A stretch of DNA of 64,000 nucleotides, from NCBI GenBank assembly GCA_009103225.1, contig RHPI01000249.1, positions 216,379-280,378 of the forward strand. Reading direction: 5' to 3'. The translations under genes were made by a program, and so were the position numbers. Origin of the DNA: Chlorokybus atmophyticus. Its lineage: Eukaryota; Streptophyta; Chlorokybophyceae; Chlorokybales; Chlorokybaceae. Below are positions 30,815 to 42,591 of this stretch, piece after piece. Position 1 is the stretch's first letter, and each line of letters opens with the position of its first letter. Under the pieces are notes generated by a model, which searched no databases, had not been told where the DNA came from, and was given only the letters and a program-made list of their open reading frames with translations.

Positions 30815-32659
30815 ATGAACAACCAGCACCTGACAGGAAAGTTAGCACGATGGGCGCTGCTGCTCCAGGAGTACGACTTCGATGTGGAACACCGCGCAGG
30901 CCTTGCCAACCAGGATGCGGATGGCCTCAGCCGTAACCCCCACCTCAGCACCAACGACGCCACAGGCGCCCGACATGAGTTGGGTCCTACAGCTGCACCT
31001 TCAGGTGTGGCCACCATGTTCGCTGTCGCTGCGCTATGCTCAGGACGCAGTACTCAGATCGCTGAGGCAGCAGCAGACGGGGACATGCCCGCTCTCGAGC
31101 CCGCCATCACCACCACAGATCCTTTATCAGAAGAAGCGATCGCTGCCGACCCTGAGGTGGATGATGAGGAGCTGGCACCCACCGACACACGACAAGACAT
31201 CTGGCTGGACGAGCCATCCCTCGCACTGCTTCAGACTGGACAACTTCCAGCAGGCATGAGCGCACGCGAGAAGGACCGTGTCCGGCAACGCACTCAGCGT
31301 TACCGCTGGGCCAACGACAGGCTGTATCGACGGATACAAGATGCAGATCATAAGGTCCCCACACCAGCTGCACGTGAAGGCATCATCTCCTCCCTTCACA
31401 CCGAGCTCGGGCACTTCGGTGTCAAGTGCACGGTCAGCCTGGTCAGGACCCAGTACTGGTGGTATGGGGTGCACAGACAGGTGCGGGAGTTCGTCAGCAA
31501 CTGTCAGCAGTGTGACATGGTTCGCGCCAGCCTCAACACGCGCAATGCCACCTTGCATCCCCTTCCCATTTCCGGGTTGTTCTACCGCTGGGGACTGGAC
31601 ATCCTCGGAGACCTAGCGCCCTCAGCGCGAGGCAACCGCTACATCCTCGTCATGATCGAGCACTTCTCCAAGTGGGTGGAGCTGGTGCCCCTGCCCGACA
31701 AGAGCAGTGAGGGAGTAGCCCAGGCTTTCCTCTCCCATGTACTCGGACGCTTCGGCAGCTGCGCTGAAGTCATCACCGACCAGGGTACGGAGTTCAGAGG
31801 AGCCTTCGACAAGCTTATCGACAGATGCTTCATCGACCACCGTCGCACCTCACGCGACCACCCGCAGGCCGACGGCCTCGCCGAGCGTACCGTGCAGACC
31901 ATCAAGAAGGCACTGCGCAAGTACGTCCTCGCCTACGAGAAGAATACCTGGGATGATCATCTCCCATGGGTAGCAATGGGCTACCGACTGTCCAAGCAGG
32001 CAGCCCTGCGAGAGTACAGCCCATACTATCTACTGTTCGAAAGGCAGCCATTGCTCCCTTTCCGCGCACAGCAGGAGGTCAACAGAGTGGTGGACAATCT
32101 CGACAACCCCGACGAGATGTTGTATGATCTGACAGTGCGCAGTGCGCTGTTCGAACACACACTCCCCATGGCCTTCAACAACCTGCGCATCGCGCAGCAC
32201 CGCGACACGCTGCGTTACGAGCGTGTGCGCAGTGGTTTTTACAAGGAGCGGGAGCGCCGCTTCGAGTCAGGAGACTTCGTCTACCGTATGGCGTCTACAC
32301 GCGACACCCTCGATACCTCCGTCGGGCGTGCTGTCTACAAGATATTGAATGTGCACCCCACAGGGGTACTGGACCTGTTGGGACAACGAGGCGAGCGCAT
32401 GAAGAACAACATGGTCAACTGCGCGCCCTGTCATCTCCCCGACATTGCTGGCTTCACCAAGATCCAGCACCCGCGTCCGCTGCGCAGCACCCGATGCGAG
32501 AAGTGTGGCAGCGCTGACGACGACCCATCGATGATGTTATGCGACGGCTGTAATCAAGGCATGCACTGCTACTGCCTTGACCCTCCACTGGACGCAGTAC
32601 CCTTGTGGGAGTACTGGTGCGATGACTGCCGCATCAACGGTTCCCCACACAGTCGGTAG
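30815..32659 (+). CDS. Integrase with C-terminal PHD finger (Gypsy element)
   Basis: Inserts the element's cDNA. The first part completes RNase H (VEHRAGLANQDADGLSR). The zinc-binding HHCC domain is H-T-E-L-G-H with CQQC. The DDE core shows LDILGD, ITDQGTEF and GLAERTVQTI (D, D, E). After a GPY/F-like region (YKILNVHPTGVL) comes a PHD finger at about 32490-32630: CEKC, then CDGC, then H and C, then WCDDC, a full Cys4-His-Cys3 pattern. PHD fingers of this kind usually read histone H3 tails, so it may guide integration to particular chromatin, as chromodomains do in chromoviruses. That last point is inference. The frame is intact throughout. Confidence 0.9.
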   Translation: MNNQHLTGKLARWALLLQEYDFDVEHRAGLANQDADGLSRNPHLSTNDATGARHELGPTAAPSGVATMFAVAALCSGRSTQIAEAAADGDMPALEPAITTTDPLSEEAIAADPEVDDEELAPTDTRQDIWLDEPSLALLQTGQLPAGMSAREKDRVRQRTQRYRWANDRLYRRIQDADHKVPTPAAREGIISSLHTELGHFGVKCTVSLVRTQYWWYGVHRQVREFVSNCQQCDMVRASLNTRNATLHPLPISGLFYRWGLDILGDLAPSARGNRYILVMIEHFSKWVELVPLPDKSSEGVAQAFLSHVLGRFGSCAEVITDQGTEFRGAFDKLIDRCFIDHRRTSRDHPQADGLAERTVQTIKKALRKYVLAYEKNTWDDHLPWVAMGYRLSKQAALREYSPYYLLFERQPLLPFRAQQEVNRVVDNLDNPDEMLYDLTVRSALFEHTLPMAFNNLRIAQHRDTLRYERVRSGFYKERERRFESGDFVYRMASTRDTLDTSVGRAVYKILNVHPTGVLDLLGQRGERMKNNMVNCAPCHLPDIAGFTKIQHPRPLRSTRCEKCGSADDDPSMMLCDGCNQGMHCYCLDPPLDAVPLWEYWCDDCRINGSPHSR

Positions 32660-32689
32660 GAACTGAGTTCTGGAGCAGAGAGCTACCCC

Positions 32690-32945
32690 AGAATCTCAGG
32701 GGGGTGGCTTGTTGACTGTGTGCACTACGACACAGTCTGTACACAAAGGTGGCGAGCGGCATCGGCTCGTCCACTGCACTGAACACCGCGTAGGCTCATC
32801 TTCAAGCATATGCCCACGATTGGGGGGTTGTCTTTTGCTTGAATGACTCCAATGCAATGCACGGCACTAGCATGCGTGCAGCACTAGCACTCCTCCGCAG
32901 CCTGTCCGAAACAAGGTTGCCCTCGACCATGGCAGGCACGACAGC
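32690..32945 (+). repeat. Polypurine-like tract and inner copy of LTR segment A
   Basis: A G-rich tract (CTCAGGGGGGTGG, about 32695-32707) precedes GTGGCTTGTTGACT and a 240-bp sequence that is repeated almost exactly at 34017-34255. It ends GACAGC directly before TGTC of segment B, making the palindrome GACAGCTGTC at the junction. Confidence 0.8.
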
Positions 32946-34255
32946 TGTCATGCCATCTACCCTCGCATGCCAGTCCTTCTCGAGCATGCCTACACCCAGC
33001 CCCACGCCCGGGCTACCAGCATGAAGACCGCGCGAGCCCCAGCCTACTGCTAGCTACTGTACCGCTCATGTAGCATGTAGCTAGGGCTACTTTATAGACC
33101 TGTCTGTAGGGACCGCGCGTAGCTGATCAGTTGTAAGTCTGTTAATAACACATGTGCTATATCGAGTCTTAGTGTTGACATACACACGTGCAAGTGACAC
33201 GCCAACAACATCAACACAAGAGCATGACTGCTACTGCCATTAATGCCATACAAGTCCAGGGGTTTTATACCCCGCCAGTTTCTACACACGTCTACATTTG
33301 CAAGCACCGCGTGCGCAATACTCAGCCTTTCAACGCGTTCTAAGTTGCGCTGTTTAGCTCACGACCAGAGCTTTCCAACAAGCTAAGCCACGCCTGCTAA
33401 GCTTACGTATCCATAAAGCTACGCGGTTTCTCCCAACGCTCTACTCAGCATCTGGTCCGGAGTCCGTCCTGGCTCGACCATCTTGCTAAGTCCGGAGTCC
33501 ACGTGCTCAGCCCATACCTTCGACTCTCGACTCTTGTGTAGAGGGCAAGCTGACCGGATACAAGCATCACCCATGTGATACCTTCAACACTTAGGAGATT
33601 TCCGAAATAGCATGAGGCCTCGATGTGACCGTTGGCCTAGTGCCCGCGTGGCACTGCACAGTCATGATTTGACATGTATAAGTAGGAAGTCACGTCACCA
33701 GACTGGCTGGTGACACTGTAAGTGAGTACTAGGAGTACTAGGAGTACCAAGAAGTAAAGACTCTGTTTCTAAAGAGCTTGTGAAGCGACTTGAACTGGAA
33801 GCACGCTGCCCCGGTTGCCAAGAATTCCCTTACTGCGTGAGACACGGTGCATGCTCTTGTGCGCTATGCCTGTCATTGTTGTGAGCTTGACGGTGGTGTG
33901 TTGTTTCAGTAGTCAGGGTGTTGTATCCACATGTTGCACACTCATTCACCTCACTTAACAGTGTATCATTATATCCACTCATGCAAAGAACTGTGTCCAC
34001 AGCACTACCTATCGTAGTGGCTTGTTGACTGTGTGCACTACGACACAGTCTGTACACAAAGGTGGCGAGCGGCATCGGCTCGTCCACTGCACTGACACCG
34101 CTTAGGCTCATCTTCAAGCCTATGCCCACGATTGGGGGGTTGTCTTTTGCTTACATGACTCCAATGCAATGCACGGCACTAGCATGCGTGCAGCACTAGC
34201 ACTCCTCCGCAGCCTGTCCGAGACAAGGTTGCCCTCGACCATGGCAGGCACGACA
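32946..34255 (+). repeat. Right LTR (segments B and A) of the Gypsy element
   Basis: It starts TGTCATGCC and ends GGCACGACA, giving perfect TGTC/GACA termini. Segment B is interrupted by a nested solo LTR at 33173-33589. Segment A (34017-34255) is missing from the left LTR but present a second time before this LTR. Confidence 0.85.
33173..33589. mobile_element. Nested solo LTR, 417 bp, with 5-bp target duplication
   Basis: The insert begins TGTTGA and ends TCAACA (perfect inverted ends) and is flanked by CTTAG on both sides (33168-33172 and 33590-33594). The left LTR of the host element has the uninterrupted site with a single CTTAG, which proves insertion. It has no coding sequence, so it is a solo LTR or a small LTR-like element of a different family. 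Confidence 0.93.
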
Positions 34256-35435
34256 ATAGACTTGACAAGGGCCGTTGCCACAGAAGGCGAAAAAATGCCA
34301 ATTATTGCAAAGATGTTCAAAATTATTCTAAAGGCATCTCGACGGCAACGCCATTCTTAACGGCGAGTCTAGGTCCGGGCTTTTGGGCGCTATCTTGGCG
34401 GCAGTTAGCGGGTAAAACGCGCGCTCTTTTGGTGGTACGAGGCCGGGGCCCCTTATCCCAAGCATCTTCCGCCATCAATAACCATCACTTTAACTGTTTC
34501 ACACCCTACCACTTAACACTAACGGTTGAACACTAACATAAAAGGGGCACCAAACATGGACGTCAGCCTAAATACTGCCGCATGTGCATGCACATGGACG
34601 ACAATTCAACTTATACCATAAACATCGAATTAAGGTATCGTTAGGGTTTGGGTTTGGGTTTTCAGCCAAGATAGTATAATACGTTATTGATCGTGCATTG
34701 TGTACAGTATAATATTGTTTTATTTATATATAATATAATATATATAATATAATATAATTAACATACCGCAAATGCATATATCCCTGTATTAAGCACTTTG
34801 GTATGCAAAATGTGCGATTACACACTTAGCATGTCAATGGTGTGCATGTAAAACTGTTCACATGGCAAGCTTTGAATGCATAACTAAGCGGTGAGTATCA
34901 TGGAGGAGAGGACAAGTGTCAGACACCATTTGCCCAGCGTCATGTCCGCTCAGGAAAATAAGTCGCTTCATAAGTCGCCCCTCTAGCCAGAATTGCCCGT
35001 GACCCTCATCATGACGATGCGACCCACGCGATTCGCACGATTCGCGCGACGCTGCCCATGTTGCAATGTGGGCCACATCATGTAGCATGGCAGCGTCCGC
35101 CATAGCCGATTTTCATCGTGACCATAGTGATCGCCGGCGAGGGTGGCCACCAATGAATAGTCGGCTTGGCTACAAGGTCTGAGTTGACTTGCCAACTAGG
35201 TTAGTAGCGCCGAACAAGGGTGCCACCTGTTGGTGGTCTATTTCAAATCGAAAGACATGCACCACCGTGAGTGCGTCAAGTGTACGAAGAAAAAATGTGG
35301 CGACTAGGTATTATATATGAGTCAAAGAGTTGCAGGTTGCACGGTGTGCTTAATTACTCGCTTTGCTGTTGATAGGTACAATGGCGCGATTGTCCGCGAG
35401 GGGGGGGGGGGGGGGGGGGGNCGAAAGCGATTATC
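34256..35435. other. AT-rich non-coding DNA with short telomere-like run and assembly gap
   Basis: No gene is supported. A run of TTAGGGTTTGGGTTTGGG at about 34641-34658 resembles plant/algal telomere units but is only three units long. An AT dinucleotide tract lies at about 34718-34761. A poly-G run at 35401-35420 followed by a single N (35421) is a sequence-quality break. Confidence 0.55.
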
Positions 35436-35848
35436 ATGTGCAACGCTTATACTGACGCTTAAGCATGTTGTTGATGAGGAGCAATTGTGATATGCTGATA
35501 TAGTTGGGTTTGATCGGTTGCATTTTATGTTGGTGCGTTTCATCCGGGCTTAACGCATGGTGTATGATTGCGTTACGACATTTGTCATTGGCGGCTGACG
35601 AGTGGACTTTACGTCCCAGCGGTTACCGTGACTCATGGGGTAGTACACGCAATTAGCTGGGTATGAAAGTTGGAATGATACCCATCAACATATTTAAATG
35701 GTTGCATGGAGTGATGTGTATGCTGATACGGACTTTGATATTGGTGGGTGTCATCCAGGCTTTCATACATGGTGTATGATTGTGCTACGACATATGTCAT
35801 TTGCGGCTGAGGAGTGGACTTTATGTCCCCGCGGTTACGGTGACTCAT

Positions 35849-35850
<2 letters not shown>
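35436..35850. repeat. Two diverged tandem copies of a ~211-bp unit
   Basis: The block containing ATGGTGTATGATTG and GCGGTTAC at about 35541-35637 recurs at 35752-35848, and the preceding ~100 bp also correspond. A third fragment (GTACGAAAGTTGCAATGAT) lies at about 36191 after the microsatellite. This is satellite-like. Confidence 0.75.
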
Positions 35851-36152
<302 letters not shown>

Positions 36153-39100
36153 ATTAAATAGGTAGATATGTAGCACTTGCAAACATCTATGTACGAAAGT
36201 TGCAATGATACTTAACAACATCTCCAGTAGGTAGTTTGCATACTACCATTGTTTTATAAGGAAGCCATCAGCAGAGTTTACCTAAGATCACAGTCGCACG
36301 TTACAGTCGTTAAGCAACCAAAGTTGCATGTATTAATGTACTTGCCGGTCCAATAATATGTGTACATATATGTGTGAGCGGGTGTGTATTTACGCGAGAC
36401 AAGTGAAGTCTACAAGGCGTATGAAGTTAATTGTCACTCGGGTACGTATGCATCACCTGTTGCAGCTTTTGCTCTTTACAATGCATAGATGCAATTGTAC
36501 CTACCTTCCTCATGAATCTAAAAGATGCATATAGGGACTACACATGTGCTTCAGTGTCGTTACATCTATATTGTACATATCCACCACTGCTGTTGTTGAC
36601 GGAACGCCTATGACCGTGTTTATTATGTCAATGCGCACATTTTGTTGCATCGCGCAATCAATACGGATACTACAACATAATAAATGCTGTTCAACCTCGT
36701 TCATCCATTTGATGTCGTTGGAGGTTTTATATCGCTGCCAGCAACCTTAACTCGTACACTCATGCGTAAGCTATACCAGAGATGATGTCTAGATGGGGTT
36801 CAATGTTTTCAGGGTCTTCAACACTTCTCTTGACCATGTCGCTGAAGGGCAGCTCCAACAAGTGCAGGAGATGAATGGGACAACCGGCCTCTACTATCAT
36901 GTCTTAGGCTTGATGAAGAGGTATGAACTTGTTGATGCCCAGTATGGTGATGGCATGCAGGTTGTGGTTGTGGTTGAAGACTGCAAGGTGTTGTGTGTGA
37001 AGTTGTATTCTCCGTGGGTTGATATGCTTGTCAAGTGTACCTATTATTACATTCATATACAAATTAAATTCAACTTGTGACAATTATTGTTCCCTGCATA
37101 TATAGCAACACAGATGTTTACGGTTATAAATCAAGTCACTATTATGATCAGGAAACCCTGCATATAGCACAACAGGCAGTTACAGCTTTTACAGGATTAT
37201 CCGTGTATAGCAACACAGACAGTTGGGGCTATAGATCGGGCCAGTGTCATGATAATGGTACCATATGTCTAAATGTTTGTGTATGTATATATATACATAG
37301 ACAGTCATAGCTTGCATGCAATAATCCATATAGTTAATGTCATGATTATTATGTTTATAATATCATATCTACTATTACATTCAAGCTTATATACTTGACA
37401 AGTGTCATAATTTGACGTCCGTAATAAATTAAGTATATCAATAGAGATGGTTATGGTTTAAGTTAGTTAATTCTTTTATTCAATTCTATTATTCCATTGG
37501 GTTGACTATCAATGTGCCACAGTGTGGAGAGTTGCAAACGTGTTCAGTTGACAGCGGGCCGGGAGGTGTCTTTTGCGCTTTGCGCGCAGCATCGTCATGT
37601 GCCACCTTCAGCAAGCCCAGGCAAGGGCCGAGATTGCCACTTCATCTCGTAATCATCGTCCTCCGGTGTCACTTCAGGTTACTACATATGGTGCTCAGCA
37701 GAAATGAGCGTAACATTGCCCACATAAGAGCGCTTGCGCACACCTGCAGATTCATGCGTGGTAGATAATAAAGTAGAAGCAAACTGGTTAAAGCAACACT
37801 ACATCAATGTGTACAACACAATAGGTGCTAGAGGGTACAATACTTTACGAGGTCGTTCGGGATTCGGTTATAAATTCTGAAAGTTATTCAAAATGTCGAA
37901 GTTAGCAGTGCAAAGACAGGTTGAAGTAACAAGACATTATGGACATATGCATAATGCTCAATGCACCTCTTTCTATCTTTTGCGCTCTGCACATTATTAC
38001 TTCCTGCTTGCTGTTGTTTCTGCATCCTACACACTATCCAATTACATGTGCATCTTTTCTTCCATTCTTCTGTGCATTGCCAGTTACGACTTCCTGCTTG
38101 CCTGTTGTTGTTGTCTACAACCCACACCTGAACGTATTTCGGTAACCAATTGCTCATTCCCTCCATTGACATGCAACACGCTGCCGCCGCATGCACAACG
38201 GCCACGTCGACCCACTGCCGCCACGACCTACGCCACATTGGAACTACCCAGATGTTTATGTGTGCCATAAGCACAATTAATAACATGCACACATTTACTC
38301 AACTTATATGCAAAAATGTACATATTTTGTTATCCTATCGCTCAGTCCCTCGACTGACTTGTGACCCGTCACCACGACCTACGCCACATTTGAGCTGCCT
38401 AATGTTCACGTGTGCCATAAACACGATTACTATGTGATGCTCATTGGGCAATGAGCGCGCACGTATTTACAGATGATGGATGTAATTGAATCACATCGTG
38501 GATGTTTCTAGCATGCACACATTCTTTCAAGCCTAAATGCATGCAACATCGTACATACTTTGTTAACATATTGCTCACTCCCTCAGCTGCCATGCGACAC
38601 GCCGCCACCGCCACGTACTACGCCGCATTTGATCTGCTCAATTTTGACATGTGTTCTACATCCGCATATTACATGATGCTCATTGGAATATGAGCGCATG
38701 TGTGTATGCGCAATTGCATGCACAATGACTCAATCCACATATTGAGTCATGTACTTATGCAATTGCATGCGCACCTATTATAAAGTGTCATGGCCAACAT
38801 AAACAAGCATCATGTATGTGTATTCCAATATTTTTAAGTAACCGACTAATGTTGCTAATGCTTGCTTAAACCTCGATATGCATAATCATGATGTATACAC
38901 CCAAATCACGCCAGCAAGGGGCATAAAATGGAAAAATATATTAGAGTATATGAACTTGAAGAGTGTGATATTGCATCAGCAACATCTGGTCAGCCTACCA
39001 GGTATGCACAATATATACCGGGTTATGGTACATTGATATTAGATTCATCTGCTGCCGTTGCTTAATCGCGCCGCCACACATTGTCTCCGACTGATATGGT

Positions 39101-40242
39101 GCATTACAAACAATCGACGGCGCTCGACAATTGGGCTGATCGATGGGACAGGTCATCTGGTGGCGCTCGCGACCCCAAAAAGGCCTTCCTGACAAAAATA
39201 AAATGAAAAACGGCATCCATTTTATCACTAATACTCTGATCATAATGACTGTAAGTCTTGTCACAGTCAGTGCTATGATGACTATTCCTATAGTAATCTA
39301 CACTTGCAGTGACATGCTGCATGCTATAGGCGTATCACGTGTACGCGCGGCGTCCGTAACGGCGTGACGAGCTGATCGGACGGCCCAAACGGCATCCTCA
39401 GCATCCACGTCGTCATAATGGACGGTCCGATGGCCGTCCGCGGGGTGTCCGCCTGGTACTGATAAGTATGCAACATGCATGATACTATGCAATTTTTACA
39501 TTCGTTTTTACCTCACCCCCTCCCCTTCTAGCTGCGTAGGGTAGCTTCAGCTATAGATTTGAAAATAAACGTTTTGCGTCTTACGGCTATCGCAAACATT
39601 GTGGCTTACTTTATATACCATATTGATACATGCTAATATTATATGTTAAGCATCGAAAATTTGACATTATCTTGCACATACGTAGGGTTAATCAACGATA
39701 TAGTGATATCGTTGTTATAACTCAATTGGAATTGTTAAGAAGATTATGTATGCGTTGCACGTAGTTATGATATACATATGTATCATTATCTAAGCATAGG
39801 GCTTTTCGTGTAATTGCAAACTCGGCTGAAGTAATGTATTTCAATGTGTGTTATATAAGTTAGAGGGTTTCGCAGCTAAACATACAATTCTTCAATTGCA
39901 ACATGTGTGCCCGCATGCGCACGCGCACATGTGAGCCCTATTTTGCTTCTTGGCATCTACGCAAACATTCCATGCTCGCAACATCAACAACAGCTTTAAC
40001 ATAAGTATCACATCAAGCTTAACGTAGTAAATCATAACGGCGGCGGCGACGGCGATGGCCATAATGACGGCAAACCTAAGTGCCCATAGACTTGCCCACT
40101 CTGCTGAACGTGTCCTTGTAATACTGCCTCCTGAGTTCTTGGATCGCTGCGTCGCTTTTTTTGTGCAGATGTAAGATATCCTCCTACGATTTTGCTACGT
40201 CCTTGTGCATATTGGAGGCCTACTTGCATTGCAAAGCGGCAA
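36153..40242. other. AT-rich gene-poor region with degenerate tandem repeats
   Basis: No domain-bearing frame is found. The frame at 36793-37080 has no recognisable features. Repeats: a ~100-bp unit twice at about 37100-37250 (TATAGCAACACAGA), a ~95-bp unit twice at about 37955-38130 (GACTTCCTGCTTGC type), and three ~180-240-bp diverged units at about 38149-38697 (each with ACGCCACATT or a close variant and TGCTCATTGG). An imperfect hairpin lies at about 38708-38772. The overall character is heterochromatic or intergenic. Confidence 0.55.
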
Positions 40243-42433
40243 TGTAAAGGGAGAAATGCCAACTCCCCCTTTAATCTTCTACCCCAACACCCACGCCAAC
40301 GACCCTCATGCCGCCATGACTGTCGTGTTAAAAAACCATGTTCCCCCACTCTGTAACAAACCACTAGGCCACAAAAGCACGAAGTGTGTTTTGTGGCCAT
40401 TGTGGCGTTATTATTTGGTCGTCCGTGACATTCCCCCCCACTTAGGTATCTAATGTCCTCATCAGATGTGAGTTTTTACAGGGCTTCTCGTCACTGAGCA
40501 GTGGAAGCGATTTTGCAATCATTATTGAGCAGCCTCAGCGCGCATTGCGCGTATGGGACCGACTGTCAACCAACAGGCGCCACTTGCGCGCATATACATC
40601 AGCACTGTTGTTGCCCATTCAAAGTTTGGCCAACTTCTCATCTGCTTCCACCCAAGGCGCAACACTCTGGTAGTGACTGCGCATGTAGTCCAGCAGTGCT
40701 TGCATGGTATTGGCAAACTTGCCCTTCTCATGCTGCATCTGCACCTCAGCTGGTGCCAGATTGAGAACAATGTTGAACTTGTCCTCCTGTGACATGTCAT
40801 TGGCTAAGGCCGATTAGTTGTTAATAGACACGATCCACTTCTTAACAGTAGTCTTCCTGGCAGTGGGATCAAACTTGGATGGCTTGACTAATGCCATCTT
40901 GGCACTGGCAGACACACTGCTTGTGGCGGGTGCAGAGCGCAATGCCGTCACTTGCTGAGACAGATGAGAGATCAATGACTCCGCATTCTCCAATCTAAAA
41001 TAACGCCTCGCGCCAACGGTTTTTGATGGCGACAATACTGTGCCAAAAATTGGAATGCGCAACGCGGGCCATTGGAAGCAGCGTCAAAGATGCGCAGTAA
41101 ATTTTGAATGAATTCATCACTAGTGGCAGTGCGTTGCAACACAAAAGGTTGGCTCTGTTGAGCTCCCTCTAAAGTGGTGCGAGTAGCTTCGGGTGCAGGT
41201 TGTGTAGTTTTCTCCCTATGCTCATTGACATCAACATGCACAATCTGAGCAGGGTCTGCAGGCAACTCCCATGGGGAATTGCCCCCAGTTCACAACATCT
41301 TTCAACCGCTTTCTACATCAAGTATAAGGCGCTGCTGCCTAGCGGGTTCAAGTTTGTCGAACAGTTCACCAGCCAGCAGGTGCCTTCGTATATCACATGC
41401 AAAACGCTTCGCCTCCCCCACGGAGTAGGGTTGACTGCAGAGAAAGCGTTCTTGCTTGGTGAGCTCAAGGAGAATGGCCCCTTCAATCTCATCTAGTGGG
41501 TCAACTGTAATCTCCTTTTGTCCCTCTACTTGCGTAGCGACAAGCGAAGAATTCTCGGTGCCCTGAGATGTCTTTTTTGACTTGCCTTTTGCCATGTCTG
41601 AACACAGCAATACAGCTTGTAAGAACAAAGCTGTATAAGCAAAAAGAGTTGTGCAAGCAAGGCTTGCAACAACAACAAACAACAAGTCTTATGCCTTGGG
41701 CTGCTCGTGTTGTAAAACCACTCATTGAGTGTAATGCCACTTTAAAAAATGATGTTAACGTGTGAGTGAGTGCTGTCACTTATTGCAATGCAAAGTAAAG
41801 CAACTTAATGATTAAATGCTTTATTGCAGCGCAGAGGAATATCCAAGAGGCTCCCTCAATTAATGAGAGGATTATCTCGAGAGGCTCTCTTTGCTATTGA
41901 TTGTGCACAAATACGCACACAATGCACGCGAGCCACCAAACACTCACGCACATCCACCTCTCTACAAGGAAGAGGGGCCAGATGAGCACAAAACAACCTA
42001 TACAAGCTAACTATTTACTTGCTTAGGTTGAAAGTCTGGTTGGTCGCGGCGACTTGCTAGGCTTTGGTTGCCGCTGGCCTGGCTGCGGTCGACCGCAAGG
42101 GGCAGGAAATGACGCGCGAGGCAGTCAGTCTGACGGCCGATACAATGGTACCTGCTGCAACGCAGGTTGCGTCGCAGGAGGTTGCGCAGTAGGTGGCTTG
42201 CCAGGCTTTTGGCCTGAAGGATGTGAACGGCGGCGCTGCTAGCGGCCTGGTGGCTGTGAACGGCGGCGTTGCTCTACCACAATAAATAACCACAATAACA
42301 CAATCAGGCCCACCCACAAAGAGGACCGTGCTCCGATACCAAATGTGAAGGGAGAAATGCCAACTCTGTTTCAGCCCACTCGACCACAAAAGACTTGGTG
42401 CTTTTATGGTCGATTTGTGGTAATTTAATCGTC
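40243..42433 (-). mobile_element. Small degenerate LTR retroelement with gag-like remains
   Basis: Read on the minus strand: a left LTR ending CCCTTCACA (42344), then a primer-binding site TTGGTATCGGAGC (complement of 42330-42342, close to the initiator-tRNA type), internal DNA, a polypurine tract (GTGGGGGGGAA) and a right LTR TGTCACGGAC...CCCTTTACA (40430-40243, 188 bp). The left LTR is shorter than the right by an internal deletion of about 100 bp. The outer end of the left LTR is uncertain. With only about 1.9 kb of internal DNA and no RT, it is a non-autonomous or decayed copy. Confidence 0.7.
40530..41610 (-). pseudogene. Gag-like fragments of the small LTR element
   Basis: Pieces in different minus-strand frames look like one former protein. 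It begins at about 41595 (MAKGKSKKTSQGTENSSL), passes a Gln/Arg-rich middle, and ends with KPSKFDPTARKTTVKKWI and LAPAEVQMQHEKGKFANTMQ at about 40860-40680. The last part resembles retroelement Gag capsid regions in tone. Stops and frame changes separate them. The assignment rests on its position between LTRs rather than on a firm domain match. Confidence 0.45.
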
Positions 42434-42591
42434 GCAATATGTTTTCCCTGCCGGCCGACTAAATATTAGCAACGGCCGTGCATCTGAGGACATTAATTTA
42501 GACTGTCGTGGCTCAGGCCACCTGTAATTTTGATACAGGGACCTAATAGTTACTTCCGTTACTGTCAGGCCCTTTTTGTTACAATTCAGAC

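Larger units (their letters stand above)
22708..34255 (+). mobile_element. Ty3/Gypsy-type LTR retrotransposon carrying a cytosine methyltransferase and a PHD finger
   Basis: Order of domains on the plus strand: LTR segment, Gag with two CCHC knuckles, an unidentified module, aspartic protease, C5-cytosine methyltransferase, reverse transcriptase, RNase H, integrase, PHD finger, then LTR segments. RT-RNase H-integrase order marks it as Gypsy-type. The ends are TGTC and GACA, flanked by ATAG on both sides (22704-22707 and 34256-34259), consistent with a 4-bp target duplication. The two main LTR segments differ at few positions by eye, so the insertion looks young. The coding part is broken by several frameshifts, mostly near homopolymers, and by TGA codons at 27241 and 30809. 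Whether these are real or sequencing errors cannot be told here. Confidence 0.9.

Noticed and set aside
22708-34255. An endogenous retrovirus
   Set aside because: There is no envelope-like frame after the integrase, which ends with a PHD finger and then the LTR. The domain order is Gypsy retrotransposon.
34641-34664. Telomere-like TTTGGG/TTAGGG run
   Set aside because: It is only about three units and not a pure array, too short to call an interstitial telomere.
36793-37080. 95-residue plus-strand frame in AT-rich DNA
   Set aside because: It has no recognisable domain, no splice context and no neighbours that support it.
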